Shown here: piece after piece, positions 27,734 through 36,009 of the stretch
How the letters are laid out: each line of letters opens with the position of its first letter
How positions within the stretch are numbered: the stretch's first letter is position 1
From: JAGVPT01 sp035505655
Lineage (GTDB): Bacteria; Bacteroidota; Ignavibacteria; UBA10030; UBA8401
Assembly (NCBI GenBank): GCA_035505655.1
Contig: DATJQP010000042.1
Span: forward strand, 100,419-164,418
Direction: 5' to 3'
DNA length: 64,000 nt
Made by a program: the position numbers and the translations under genes
The notes under the pieces: model-generated
The model's input: only the letters and a program-made list of their open reading frames with translations
Told to the model about the DNA's origin: nothing
Databases searched by the model: none

Positions 27734-28141
27734 CTATTGCGTGTACCTGATCACCTGCCGCCTCTTCTGTGCATCCGCGATCTTCGCCAGCACAGCCTTT
27801 TTCCTTTCGCGGATGGTGTCTATGACTCGCGCATTTTCCGTCAGGATCGTCTGCATCAAAACAGCGAGTGTCCGTTTGAATCGGCGCTGTCGCAACGCAG
27901 AGCCCGGGGCGCTTTCGCCTGCCAGCCTCACCAGCATCTCCATGATGCCGGCCCTTCGAGCAAGAAACTCTCTCAGCATCGCGGGATCGTTCTCGGCCGC
28001 CTGGCCGACCGCTGTCCGGGTCATGTCGAGGAGCGACTGGAGCAGCCCGTACACCTCCGCAGCCTGGGGATCGCTGCGAATGTCTTCCGGCATCCCGGAT
28101 GTCACGGCCGGACGGTCGGCACGCTGGGCGTTATCCTGCAT
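27734..28141 (-). CDS. Hypothetical helical protein, possible FliT/FlgN-like flagellar chaperone
   Basis: 135 residues from the ATG at 28141, which overlaps the end of flaG by 11 bases. It is predicted almost entirely helical, with a long basic C-terminal helix (RVIDTIRERKKAVLAKIADA). Size, position after fliD and flaG and before flgM, and helical character all resemble FliT or FlgN export chaperones. There is no diagnostic motif, so this is inference from context. No signal peptide or membrane segment is visible. Confidence 0.62.
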   Translation of the reverse strand: MQDNAQRADRPAVTSGMPEDIRSDPQAAEVYGLLQSLLDMTRTAVGQAAENDPAMLREFLARRAGIMEMLVRLAGESAPGSALRQRRFKRTLAVLMQTILTENARVIDTIRERKKAVLAKIADAQKRRQVIRYTQ

Positions 28142-28460
28142 GGTCAAACAGTACTCCAAGAAGTTCCGCAATCCGCTGCGACACCTTCAGCATCTCTTCC
28201 GGAGGTATCTGGCGAATGACTTCGTTCGTTTGGGCGTCGGTGACGGTGACCACCGTCTGTTTCGTGATAGAGTCGAACGAAAACGAAAGATTCGTGTCGA
28301 CAACTTTCATTGCGGCGTTGAGCTCCTTCACCGCCGAAATCACCTCCGCGTTGGACAATGAAGCTTTTTGCTGTCCCTCGGAGCCGTCCTGTTGGCCTGC
28401 GCCATAGATGTCAATCGGCAGTGTTCCAGACGAAGCGCCGACTGGTTGAGTTGCGATCAT
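28131..28460 (-). CDS. flaG: FlaG-family flagellar protein
   Basis: 109 residues from the ATG at 28460, chosen for AGGA six bases upstream; an ATG at 28481 is also in frame. The C-terminal domain has the FlaG signature: LSFSFDSITKQTVVTVTDAQ followed by TNEVIRQIPPEEML. FlaG proteins affect filament length and lie next to fliD in many bacteria. Here fliD ends 24 bases upstream and the chaperone-like gene overlaps downstream. Confidence 0.88.
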   Translation of the reverse strand: MIATQPVGASSGTLPIDIYGAGQQDGSEGQQKASLSNAEVISAVKELNAAMKVVDTNLSFSFDSITKQTVVTVTDAQTNEVIRQIPPEEMLKVSQRIAELLGVLFDHAG

Positions 28461-28484
28461 GATGCTTCCTGCGTCGTTCATTAC

Positions 28485-29972
28485 TTAGCTGGATGACGTC
28501 GTCAAATCCAATCCAGACGACGTGGTCGAATACAAATCTCCGGACAAGATGTACGACATCTCGGAATCCAGGTTCTGCGCCTCTTCGAGAGCAGCCTGGA
28601 GTTGCACGAGCTGGTTCTGGTACTGTGTCACCTGATTTGAAATCCGGGCCTGAACAGTGGTGATGCGATCGCTGAGGCTCGACGTTTCGCTCTTCACAAT
28701 ACTCGTCATCGAGTCCATCCGTCCGCTCGTGGGAGCGACGAAGTTCTTCAGGAGATTATTCATCTGCACCGCGAGACCGTTCGATGAGTTGAAGAGGTCC
28801 GAGATCTTCGTCGGATCGGCGGCCATGGCAGCGTTGAATTTCGTGGTGTCCGAAATGCTCAGCGTTCCGTCGGCTGCGGCCGTGACACCCAACTGGAAGA
28901 GGTTTGCGGGGTTGCCGGATTTCACCGACGAAACCTGGCCGTAAATGAGACTCTGGAGGTTCACCTTCAGCATGGTGAAGGTCGGATCTCCTGCGAAGAT
29001 CTGTCGCGTGTTCGTCGTCGGATCGACGGCCATTTCCGAGGTGAGGTTTTGGAGGAGATCGTTGTAGTTGTTGATGAACTGCTGGACCGTCGATTGCACC
29101 TGGTTGGTGTTAATACCGACACTCACCGTCGCCGGGAGGTCGGACGCATTTTGGGCTCCGTTGAGAGTGAGGGTGACGCCCGTCAGCGCGTCGGTGACGG
29201 TGTTGCCCGACCTCGTAATATCGATGCCGTCAAGCTTGAACTTGGCATCGAGTGTCGACGCATCCTGATTCAGATACCCTCCCGTCGTCGATGTGAAGGC
29301 GTTTCGCCCGGAGACCACTGACGATGATAACCCGAGATTCGCGAGGAGCGTTCCCGCGGTATCCGAGAGCGCGATGGCGTTCGCGGACCCGGTCTGGGTC
29401 GATTGCAAGACCAGCCTGCTCGTCGTGGAAGTATCACTCACGACCGATGCGCTGACATTCCCCCCCTTCGCGTTGATCGCGTCCGCAATATTGCCGAGCA
29501 CCGTGCTGTCGGAATCGCCTGCCGTCAGGGTGACGTCGACGCTCACATTCCCCACCTGAATGGTCTTCGTCCCGGCTCCTTCAGCGTCGACGATGCTCGT
29601 CGCCGAGCTGGTGAGCTGATCGGAAAGGGCCAGGTCGGTCTTCGCCAGCTGCGTCACAAGAACTGTGTGATTCCCCGCCGTTGCTCCGGACGACGCCGTC
29701 GCCGTTACGACACCGGGATTTGAGCTCGAAGCGGTCAGGCCCAGGAAAGTCGACGAGCTCCCCGTCACCGCCATCGCCGTCGTCGTGGTGTAGAGGGTCT
29801 GAAGCTTCGTCTTCATTGTCGCGAGTGCGGTCAGCCGCGCGTTGAGGGATGTCTGCTGGTTCTGAAGCGGGGTGACCTGTTGGGACGTGAGGGTCGACTG
29901 GTACTGCTGAACAGCGGTTTGAACCTGCTGGGACACCGTGTTGAGCGATCCGACTGAAGATGTATCTGCCAT
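28485..29972 (-). CDS. fliD: Flagellar hook-associated protein 2 (filament cap) FliD
   Basis: A 495-residue exported protein that caps the growing filament and folds flagellin. The N-terminal segment (VSQQVQTAVQQYQSTLTSQQ, LNARLTALATMKTKLQTLY) and the C-terminal coiled coil (LSDRITTVQARISNQVTQYQ) are the conserved FliD_N and FliD_C regions. The middle is Thr/Ser/Ala-rich and variable, as usual for surface-exposed flagellar domains. It lacks cysteines and a Sec signal, which fits type III export. GGGAGAC precedes the ATG, and fliS lies 20 bases upstream. Confidence 0.94.
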   Translation of the reverse strand: MADTSSVGSLNTVSQQVQTAVQQYQSTLTSQQVTPLQNQQTSLNARLTALATMKTKLQTLYTTTTAMAVTGSSSTFLGLTASSSNPGVVTATASSGATAGNHTVLVTQLAKTDLALSDQLTSSATSIVDAEGAGTKTIQVGNVSVDVTLTAGDSDSTVLGNIADAINAKGGNVSASVVSDTSTTSRLVLQSTQTGSANAIALSDTAGTLLANLGLSSSVVSGRNAFTSTTGGYLNQDASTLDAKFKLDGIDITRSGNTVTDALTGVTLTLNGAQNASDLPATVSVGINTNQVQSTVQQFINNYNDLLQNLTSEMAVDPTTNTRQIFAGDPTFTMLKVNLQSLIYGQVSSVKSGNPANLFQLGVTAAADGTLSISDTTKFNAAMAADPTKISDLFNSSNGLAVQMNNLLKNFVAPTSGRMDSMTSIVKSETSSLSDRITTVQARISNQVTQYQNQLVQLQAALEEAQNLDSEMSYILSGDLYSTTSSGLDLTTSSS

Positions 29973-29992
29973 GACTTTTGTCTCCCTCTCCG

Positions 29993-30403
29993 CTAAAGCT
30001 TAAACGCCTGCACCCACGCCGCGCGGAGTTCCTCGAGAACTCCTGCGGCCGCCGTGCAATCTCCCTTGCGGATGCAGTCTTTGGAGTACTGATACAGACC
30101 GTAGAGCCCGACCGCCATCTCCTCGTACTCGAAGTTTAGACCCAACATGAGCTGAGTGACCGCCCGCTGAGCGAGATGCGCATCGTTTTTCTTGCATGCC
30201 ATGATCGCGACGTCGTAAAGTTTCTTCACAACCTGGACCGGGGTCAGATTGAGAAGGTGCTCCCTTCGGTATGCGTTGGCCGCCTCGTGATATGCGCCCT
30301 GGCCTCCGGGTCCCAGAGCTGCGGGCCCCTCCTCGACGACCGTGGATTGGTCCGAGACTCCCTTGGGGTAAGCGCCCCTCATTAGTTCAATCGCTGATTC
30401 CAT
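29993..30403 (-). CDS. fliS: Flagellin export chaperone FliS
   Basis: About 136 residues from the ATG at 30403, chosen because GGAGG lies 5 bases upstream; an in-frame GTG at 30415 overlaps that site. The core AYRREHLLNLTPVQVVKKLY matches FliS, which binds the flagellin C-terminus in the cytoplasm and prevents premature polymerisation. The following helices (LAQRAVTQLMLGLNFEYEEM, VGLYGLYQYSKDC) complete the fold. It lies between flagellin and fliD, which is the usual order. The N-terminal 40 residues are more extended and Gly/Pro-rich than in typical FliS. Confidence 0.9.
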   Translation of the reverse strand: MESAIELMRGAYPKGVSDQSTVVEEGPAALGPGGQGAYHEAANAYRREHLLNLTPVQVVKKLYDVAIMACKKNDAHLAQRAVTQLMLGLNFEYEEMAVGLYGLYQYSKDCIRKGDCTAAAGVLEELRAAWVQAFKL

Positions 30404-30464
30404 CGTTTCCTCCACCCGTCCTGTCGCCTACGTCTTGATTTTGTCCGCCGTCGCAGTGAAAGAA

Positions 30465-30511
30465 AATGAGCGAGGGGGCCGGGGCCTCACGGCCGAGGCC
30501 CCCATGCGCTC
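30465..30511 (-). terminator. Rho-independent terminator after flagellin
   Basis: A strong GC-rich hairpin, with GGGGGCC pairing to GGCCCCC and outer GAGCG/CGCTC, begins about 15 bases after the flagellin stop codon. On the minus strand it is followed by a T-rich run (TCATTTTCTTTC). It would end most flagellin transcripts before fliS. Confidence 0.85.
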
Positions 30512-30524
30512 ACTGTTGCCCGGT

Positions 30525-31679
30525 TTACTTGAAGAGTGACAAGAAGACTTGCGGAGACTGATTGGCCTGGGCCAACTGAGCCGTCGCAGTCTGTTGCAGA
30601 ATCTGATCCTTCACCGACGCAATCTGCTCTGTCGCTATGTCGGCATCCACGATCCGACTCTGCGCGGCCGTGATGTTCGTGATCGCGGTCGTGAGGTTGG
30701 TCTGTTTCGCGGTAAGACGGTTCTGCTCAGCACCGATGTCGCCGATGGCGTTGAGAACGGTGGTAAGACCGGTGTCGACCGTCAGACCTGCGACGTTCGA
30801 CGAATTGATTGCACCAGCTGCCGTGCCAAGAAGAGCAGCCGATCCGACCGATGAGGAGAATGCCATGGAGAAGTTCTCTCCGGTATCCCCGACCTGGAAC
30901 GAGGCCGTGCTTCCGGCGTTCGTCGTGACGGTTGTTCCTGCGCCGACGAGGGCTGTTGCAGCCGCCGCGGCGGTCGCCACTGCGGTACCCATGATGTTGA
31001 TCGTGACGCCGAGGGAGCTGAAATCAATCGATTGAGCTCCGCCGACCGATGTCGCGCTGATCGTGACATCCTGGGAGGCGCTGTCGCTCGACCTGGTCAG
31101 CCGAAGTTTTCCACCGCCCTGATCGCTCAACGTGTAGGTATCCGATGCCTTCGCACCCGAGACGTCGACTGACGTCACTGTTGCATCGGCGTCAGAAAGA
31201 CCGGCTTTCATCGTGCCGCCCGACTGGGAAACGCCGGCGACAAACGATCCGTCGATAAGGTTCTTGCCGTTGAACTTCGTCTGCGCGACGGTGTCATCGA
31301 TTTCTTTCGCGAGGTCCGAAATCGTAGCGGCAATTGCGTTCTGCTCGTCCGTGCCGAGTCCGCCGTTCTGGAAGCGGGCCTGTTGATCCTTGATCTGGGT
31401 CATCAGATCGGAGATCGTCTGATATCCGCCTTCAGCGATGCTGAAGATGTTCTGGGCATCGCCGACGTTGTCCGACGCGGCGTTCAAAGCTACGAGACGT
31501 CCGTCCATCTTCTTGGAAATGACATATCCTGACGGATCATCGGCTGCCGAATTGATGCGCTTTCCAGACGCCAAACGGAGCTGATGAACACCAAGGTCTC
31601 GGTTGACTGCATTCAGTGCGTTGAGGGCGTTGAACGCAGAGATGTTGGTGTTGATGCGGGAACCTGAAGACGCTGCCAT
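30525..31679 (-). CDS. fliC: Flagellin
   Basis: 384 residues forming the filament. The conserved D0/D1 N-terminus (RINTNISAFNALNALNAVNR, LRLASGKRINSAADDPSGY) and C-terminus (RIVDADIATEQIASVKDQIL, SPQVFLSLFK) are intact. The central variable domain (about 155-290) is rich in Ala, Ser and Thr and has no cysteine. AAGGAGG precedes the ATG. Expression is probably from the sigma-28-type promoter 90-115 bases upstream, and the FlgM-like protein encoded downstream would govern that sigma factor. Only one flagellin gene is in the window. Confidence 0.96.
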   Translation of the reverse strand: MAASSGSRINTNISAFNALNALNAVNRDLGVHQLRLASGKRINSAADDPSGYVISKKMDGRLVALNAASDNVGDAQNIFSIAEGGYQTISDLMTQIKDQQARFQNGGLGTDEQNAIAATISDLAKEIDDTVAQTKFNGKNLIDGSFVAGVSQSGGTMKAGLSDADATVTSVDVSGAKASDTYTLSDQGGGKLRLTRSSDSASQDVTISATSVGGAQSIDFSSLGVTINIMGTAVATAAAAATALVGAGTTVTTNAGSTASFQVGDTGENFSMAFSSSVGSAALLGTAAGAINSSNVAGLTVDTGLTTVLNAIGDIGAEQNRLTAKQTNLTTAITNITAAQSRIVDADIATEQIASVKDQILQQTATAQLAQANQSPQVFLSLFK

Positions 31680-31741
31680 AAATACCTCCTTGTATTATGG
31701 TAAGTGAATTGAAGCGGGCTTCCATGCCCTTTTTTTGGAGA

Positions 31742-31758
31742 AAGCTTTTTGAAAGCTT
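31742..31758 (-). promoter_or_regulatory. Hairpin in the flagellin 5' untranslated region
   Basis: AAGCTTT and AAAGCTT form a perfect 7-bp stem with a 3-base loop, between the promoter and the ribosome site of the flagellin gene. It could stabilise the leader or be a post-transcriptional control point; there is no direct evidence for either. Confidence 0.4.
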
Positions 31759-31767
31759 CTACAGCAA

Positions 31768-31794
31768 TTATCGGCACTCATCCTGAAAAACTTA
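31768..31794 (-). promoter_or_regulatory. Sigma-28 (FliA)-type promoter of flagellin
   Basis: Read on the minus strand, TAAG is followed by exactly 15 bases and then GCCGATAA, an exact match to the flagellar sigma-28 -10 box with the expected spacing. The predicted start point lies about 80 bases before the flagellin ATG. Confidence 0.85.
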
Positions 31795-31928
31795 GTCCGG
31801 GAGCCATTTTTTTTTGAGACTTTGGATTAACGCGACGCCGGAATCTGTTGGCACATCTTGCCTCCGCGAAATAACTTTCGTAATTTGAGATAGTTAGGGC
31901 AAATTCGGCGCAACTTTGGCACAATTAG

Positions 31929-32013
<85 letters not shown>

Positions 32014-32023
32014 CATTTTGGAT

Positions 32024-32116
32024 GGAGCTAAGTGTTGCTCCGCCTGAAGGGCTATTGCATCCGACGTAGTCGGACGTCCCGAAAGGGACTTGGGGGTTCG
32101 AATCCCTCGCTCTCCG
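32024..32116 (+). pseudogene. Decayed tandem copy of tRNA-Ser with palindrome in place of the anticodon loop
   Basis: The last 44 bases (from 32075, including variable arm, T arm and acceptor 3' strand through GCA at 32118) are identical to the intact tRNA, and GGCTATTGCA of the D-arm region is also kept. The anticodon arm is replaced by TCCGAC-GTA-GTCGGA, a 6-bp stem with a 3-base loop that cannot present an anticodon. The 5' acceptor strand is lost or disrupted (GGAGC hairpins locally with GCTCC). It cannot be a normal tRNA. Confidence 0.8.
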
Positions 32117-32137
32117 CAATCTTAATAGATCCAATTC

Positions 32138-32227
32138 TGAGCATTGCCCCGCTCGAACGGCTATCACGTCCGCCGAAGGCGAACATTCCGAAAGGCACTT
32201 CGACGTTCAAATCTCAACGACTCGCGA
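32138..32227 (+). pseudogene. Second, more decayed copy of tRNA-Ser
   Basis: Alignment by eye keeps GAACGGCTAT (32155-32164), CCGAAAGG in the variable arm, and scattered T-arm and acceptor matches (GTTCAAATC, CTCGCGATC). The anticodon arm is again a short hairpin, CGCC-GAA-GGCG (32171-32181). The spacing to the previous copy is about 109 bases, close to the 105-base spacing between the first two. Divergence suggests an older duplicate. Confidence 0.65.
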
Positions 32228-32229
32228 TC

Positions 32230-32583
32230 CTTTTGGCGAGCCTCACTTTCAGCTTTGGCCCGTCCGTCACTTTCCCTGGCTTTCTTTCACCTTCCGTTTT
32301 TCCTCAGTTGGCTGAAATTGGACAGCCTGCCTCCGGACCCCGTGTGATCTGAGATCCTTCCCTTCTCAAATTCCTCGCTCTAGCCGCCATAATTTGCGTA
32401 TCACGCAGGGCTCGGAAAATGCTTTTCTGGCACGTGGCTTGACTTACTCCCCTTCGGATGAATCGGGCAAATGCCCATCCCGGCGCCTCCCCCACCCGTT
32501 GTGCCCTGGCATAGAGGGAAAGCCAGGAAGGCGAGACGGCCATTCGAAGTTTGAGCAACTCAACTCATCCTCTTGAGGAACCG
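32230..32583. other. Intergenic region upstream of the HDOD signalling block
   Basis: 354 bases between the tRNA-like array and the first gene of the plus-strand signalling block. No gene, strong hairpin or recognisable promoter is seen; it presumably holds the promoter of the following operon. Confidence 0.4.
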
Positions 32584-32925
32584 ATGGCAAGAATAGCACT
32601 CGATCGACTCGCCGCCGGCATGATCGTCGACGACGCCGTCACAGACCTCCATGGGACGATCCTGATGCAAAAAGGGAGCGTTATTACCCAGAACGGTATC
32701 AAGATTCTCAGGATGTGGGGAATCTCGGAAGTTTCGATCGACTCGGAAAGCGCCGCCGAGCATTCTGTTTCACCCGAGCCATCGGTCGACCCGAGGTTCG
32801 TGGAGGAGGCACATCGTGAAGTCGGAGTGCTTTTCCAGCATGCCAACCACGGCAGCGCATTCACTCAGGAATTGATGCGGCTCGCAACCCTTCGCATCGC
32901 AAAAGCAAAATCTGAAAGAGGATAG
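32584..32925 (+). CDS. Small protein resembling the N-terminal domain of HD-GYP proteins
   Basis: 113 residues from the ATG at 32584, which has GAGGAA close upstream; an in-frame codon at 32551 lacks a site. The first 55 residues (LDRLAAGMIVDDAVTDLHGT, ILMQKGSVITQNGIKILRMW) match the small beta-rich domain found before HD-GYP or HDOD modules. The rest is helical. No HD residues are present, so it is not itself a phosphodiesterase. The HDOD gene follows 4 bases later, and the two probably act as separate subunits of what is elsewhere one chain. Confidence 0.7.
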   Translation: MARIALDRLAAGMIVDDAVTDLHGTILMQKGSVITQNGIKILRMWGISEVSIDSESAAEHSVSPEPSVDPRFVEEAHREVGVLFQHANHGSAFTQELMRLATLRIAKAKSERG

Positions 32926-32929
32926 CACC

Positions 32930-33784
32930 ATGCCGGCGAGTCCGAGAGATTTACTGGACGGAACGGAAAAACTCTCCTCGGTGTCGGCCGTCTACGAACG
33001 GCTCAACGAGGTGATTTTCAGCCAGCGCGCGACCGTCGAGCAGATCAGCGCCATCATCATGCAGGATGCGGGCCTCTCTGCGCGGATCCTCCGGATCGTC
33101 AACAGCGCGTACTTCGGATTTCCGAAGAAGATCGATACCGTTTCCCGGGCCGTGATCATCGTGGGAACCCAGCAAATCCACGACCTTACGACCGCAACGT
33201 CGATCGTGAGGCTTTTCACGAAAATCCCAGAACGGTTTGTTTCGATGCAATCATTCTGGAAACACAGCGTCGCCTGCGGACTCGCCGCGAGGGTCATCGC
33301 CGGTCTCAACCGGGAGTCGAACGTCGAGCGCTATTTTGTCGCGAGCCTGCTCCACGACGTTGGAAGGCTTATCATGTTCGACAAGATTCCGGAACTTATG
33401 GACAAGACGTTCTACCACGTCCTCGAACACCCGGCACCGATGTTCAAGGGAGAGCAGGAGATCATCGGGTTCGATCACGCCGCGGTCGGGGGCGCGCTCA
33501 TCGATGTCTGGCGACTGCCGGACAGCCTCGGTGAGGTCGTGCGATATCATCATACTCCTCAGTTCGCGAAAAGGTACCGTCTCGAAGCAAGCGTTGTCCA
33601 CGTCGCCGACGCGATCGCCCACGCCATGCAATGCGGAAGCAGCGGCGAAATGAACGTCCCTTCCATCGAAGAGGAGACGTGGACCCTTGTCGGCATCAAG
33701 CCAGAATTCCTTCCCCAGATTTTCGAGCTCGTCGATCGGCAGCTCGAGGGGGTCCTGAAAATGTTCCATGCAGACGAACCGTGA
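32930..33784 (+). CDS. HDOD-domain signalling protein
   Basis: 284 residues. The HDOD domain covers about residues 15-215: LSSVSAVYERLNEVIFSQRA, LSARILRIVNSAYFGFPKKI, then ASLLHDVGRLIMFDKIPE. HDOD proteins lack or alter the catalytic HD metal site and act as regulatory scaffolds in motility, stress and two-component signalling. Here HD appears in LLHDVG, but the complete phosphodiesterase set is not obvious. It is coupled to the small upstream gene and overlaps the next kinase start in a GTGA, so it probably modulates that kinase's pathway. Confidence 0.88.
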   Translation: MPASPRDLLDGTEKLSSVSAVYERLNEVIFSQRATVEQISAIIMQDAGLSARILRIVNSAYFGFPKKIDTVSRAVIIVGTQQIHDLTTATSIVRLFTKIPERFVSMQSFWKHSVACGLAARVIAGLNRESNVERYFVASLLHDVGRLIMFDKIPELMDKTFYHVLEHPAPMFKGEQEIIGFDHAAVGGALIDVWRLPDSLGEVVRYHHTPQFAKRYRLEASVVHVADAIAHAMQCGSSGEMNVPSIEEETWTLVGIKPEFLPQIFELVDRQLEGVLKMFHADEP

Positions 33785-36009
33785 CCGTCGAAGCACCCCA
33801 TATTGAGCCGAGCGTCGAAGAACTGCAGGACCGCGTGCGGTTCCTGGAGGAGATGAACGAGTGGATGCTCGAGTCTTTCGAAGAGGTTGTCGATATCGAC
33901 GACGAACGGTCCATCGGCCGGTCGGGATGGGATGAACATACCGTCTACGGGTCGGCGTGCCGGCATCTTCGCCGGATCGCAGGCCTGGACGGGATCGCGT
34001 TTCTGAAGCCCGATCCTGTCTCGAGCGAATTTGTGCTCGAATATGTCAGTCCGCCCGAAGCGCGCTCTCTGTTTGAGAAAGAAGTGGCCGTCCTTGTCGA
34101 GGAGGGCCTTTTCGGCTGGGCACTCCATCAGAACAGGCCGGTCCCGATCCCCTCCCGCGATGATGGGCGCGTCTTCGTCCTCCATGGACTTGAAACACGG
34201 CAAAACGTCGTCGGAATGTTTGTCGGATTGACGCGCGGCACCGACACAATCCCGAACAACGTTGTCCAGAGCCTAATGTCGATGGTCCTGTTCAAAACGG
34301 CCGTCGGATTGGAACAGTTGGATCTGTACAGAAGAATCAGCGACAACAACAAACTCCTCGAGCAGAAGGTAGAAGAGAGAACGAGGGAGCTCATGACCGC
34401 GAAGGAAACCGCGACGAAGGCATCGCGGATGAAGTCAGAATTCGTCGCAAACATGAGCCACGAACTCCGGACTCCGCTCAACGGGATTCTCGGAATGACG
34501 GATCTGCTCCTCGAATGCCACCTCGATGAAGAGGCACGAAGATACTCCACCATCATCAGAAACTCGGGGACTTCCCTCCTTTCCATCATCAATGAAATCC
34601 TCGATTTCTCAAAGATCGAGGCGGGGAAGATGGTCATAGAGGAAATCCCGTTCGATCTCCGGCAGGTTATCGGTGAAGTCGTCGCGATTCTTGAGAGAAG
34701 CGCGCACGAGAAGGGACTCAGGATCAAGAGTGAGTACGGTTTTGAACTGCTGCCCGACTTCCTCGGGGACCCCTTGCGATTGCGACAGGTCATCCTGAAC
34801 CTGGCAGGCAACGCGATAAAATTCACCGAACACGGGCTTATCACGGTCCGGGCAACCGTTGATCCCGGTGAGAAACGGACCCGAATCTCCGTCATCGACA
34901 CAGGGACGGGGATTCCCCCGGAGGTTCTCCCAAGGCTGTTCCAGAGCTTCACTCAGGCCGACGGGTCAACGACCCGGAAACACGGGGGGACCGGCCTGGG
35001 GCTGGCGATCTCAAAGCGACTCGTCGAGCTCATGGGGGGCGAAATCGGAGTCGAGAGCAGGCTTGGGGTCGGAAGCACATTCTGGTTCACTCTTCCTCTG
35101 AAGAGCCAGCCGATGAAAGCTCCCGACGAAAATGAAATCGAGTCAGGAAAGCGATCCCGGTCCACAGCCCCTCTTCCCGCTCCGTCGGAGACAGCTCATC
35201 CCCCGGATCTCTCGCCCCTCACCTTGCGGATTCTTGTGGCCGAAGACAATGAGGTGAATCAGGAAGTCGCGCAGGGGATGCTCGGGAAACACGGTATTTG
35301 CCCCACAATCGTAGGCGATGGAGAGGCCGCGGTGAGTGAGGTTCAGAGGGGCTCCTACGACATTGTCTTTATGGATTGCCAGATGCCGCGGCTTGACGGA
35401 TACGAGGCAACGCGCCGCATCCGCCAGGTGCTCGGTCTCCAGAGACCTCCGGTCATCATCGCGATGACGGCGAACGCGCTTGAGAGCGATCGGGACAAAT
35501 GTCTGCTCGCGGGCATGGATGATTACATTGCGAAACCGTTCCGCCTTTCCGACGTCACGCGCGCCCTTGAAAAGTGGGCGAGCACTCTCGGCGTGTCCGG
35601 GAAGAGGGACGGAAAGCACGGGACGAGCTCCGGGGGAACGGAATTTGATGAGATCATCGACGGAGAGCGGCTGGCAGAGATTGCCGGTCTCAACGCGGGC
35701 TCGCGGCCGAGTCTCCTGGCGCGCATCATCGATCACCTCAGGACAAATTCCCCCGCAAGAATCGCAGACCTCCGGGACGCGGTGCAACAGCGGGACTTCG
35801 CACGGCTGAGGATGACGGCGCATACGATGAAAGGCACGGCGGCTCAAATCGGCGCCAAGGTCGTCGCACAGTACAGCAAACGCCTTGAGGATCTCGCGCT
35901 CAGAGAAACGACGGAGACTGCTCCGGAGCTGATCGGCGCCCTCGAGGAATCACTTCTTCAGGCATTGAAAGCACTCGACACCATCGAATCAAAGGGAGAA
36001 ACGTCATGA
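33781..36009 (+). CDS. Hybrid histidine kinase with Hpt (GAF-like, HisKA, HATPase, REC, Hpt)
   Basis: 742 residues from the GTG at 33781, which overlaps the HDOD stop codon; this is better placed than an upstream ATG inside the HDOD gene. A GAF-like domain (about 50-180) precedes a coiled coil and HisKA with His227 in ANMSHELRTPLNG. The HATPase has DTGTGIP and GGTGLGLAI, the receiver has AEDNEVNQEV and MDCQMPRLDG, and a C-terminal Hpt carries His in MTAHTMKGTAAQIGA. This BarA/ArcB-like layout supports an internal His-Asp-His relay to a separate regulator, most simply the one encoded by the overlapping next gene. Confidence 0.94.
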   Translation: MTVEAPHIEPSVEELQDRVRFLEEMNEWMLESFEEVVDIDDERSIGRSGWDEHTVYGSACRHLRRIAGLDGIAFLKPDPVSSEFVLEYVSPPEARSLFEKEVAVLVEEGLFGWALHQNRPVPIPSRDDGRVFVLHGLETRQNVVGMFVGLTRGTDTIPNNVVQSLMSMVLFKTAVGLEQLDLYRRISDNNKLLEQKVEERTRELMTAKETATKASRMKSEFVANMSHELRTPLNGILGMTDLLLECHLDEEARRYSTIIRNSGTSLLSIINEILDFSKIEAGKMVIEEIPFDLRQVIGEVVAILERSAHEKGLRIKSEYGFELLPDFLGDPLRLRQVILNLAGNAIKFTEHGLITVRATVDPGEKRTRISVIDTGTGIPPEVLPRLFQSFTQADGSTTRKHGGTGLGLAISKRLVELMGGEIGVESRLGVGSTFWFTLPLKSQPMKAPDENEIESGKRSRSTAPLPAPSETAHPPDLSPLTLRILVAEDNEVNQEVAQGMLGKHGICPTIVGDGEAAVSEVQRGSYDIVFMDCQMPRLDGYEATRRIRQVLGLQRPPVIIAMTANALESDRDKCLLAGMDDYIAKPFRLSDVTRALEKWASTLGVSGKRDGKHGTSSGGTEFDEIIDGERLAEIAGLNAGSRPSLLARIIDHLRTNSPARIADLRDAVQQRDFARLRMTAHTMKGTAAQIGAKVVAQYSKRLEDLALRETTETAPELIGALEESLLQALKALDTIESKGETS

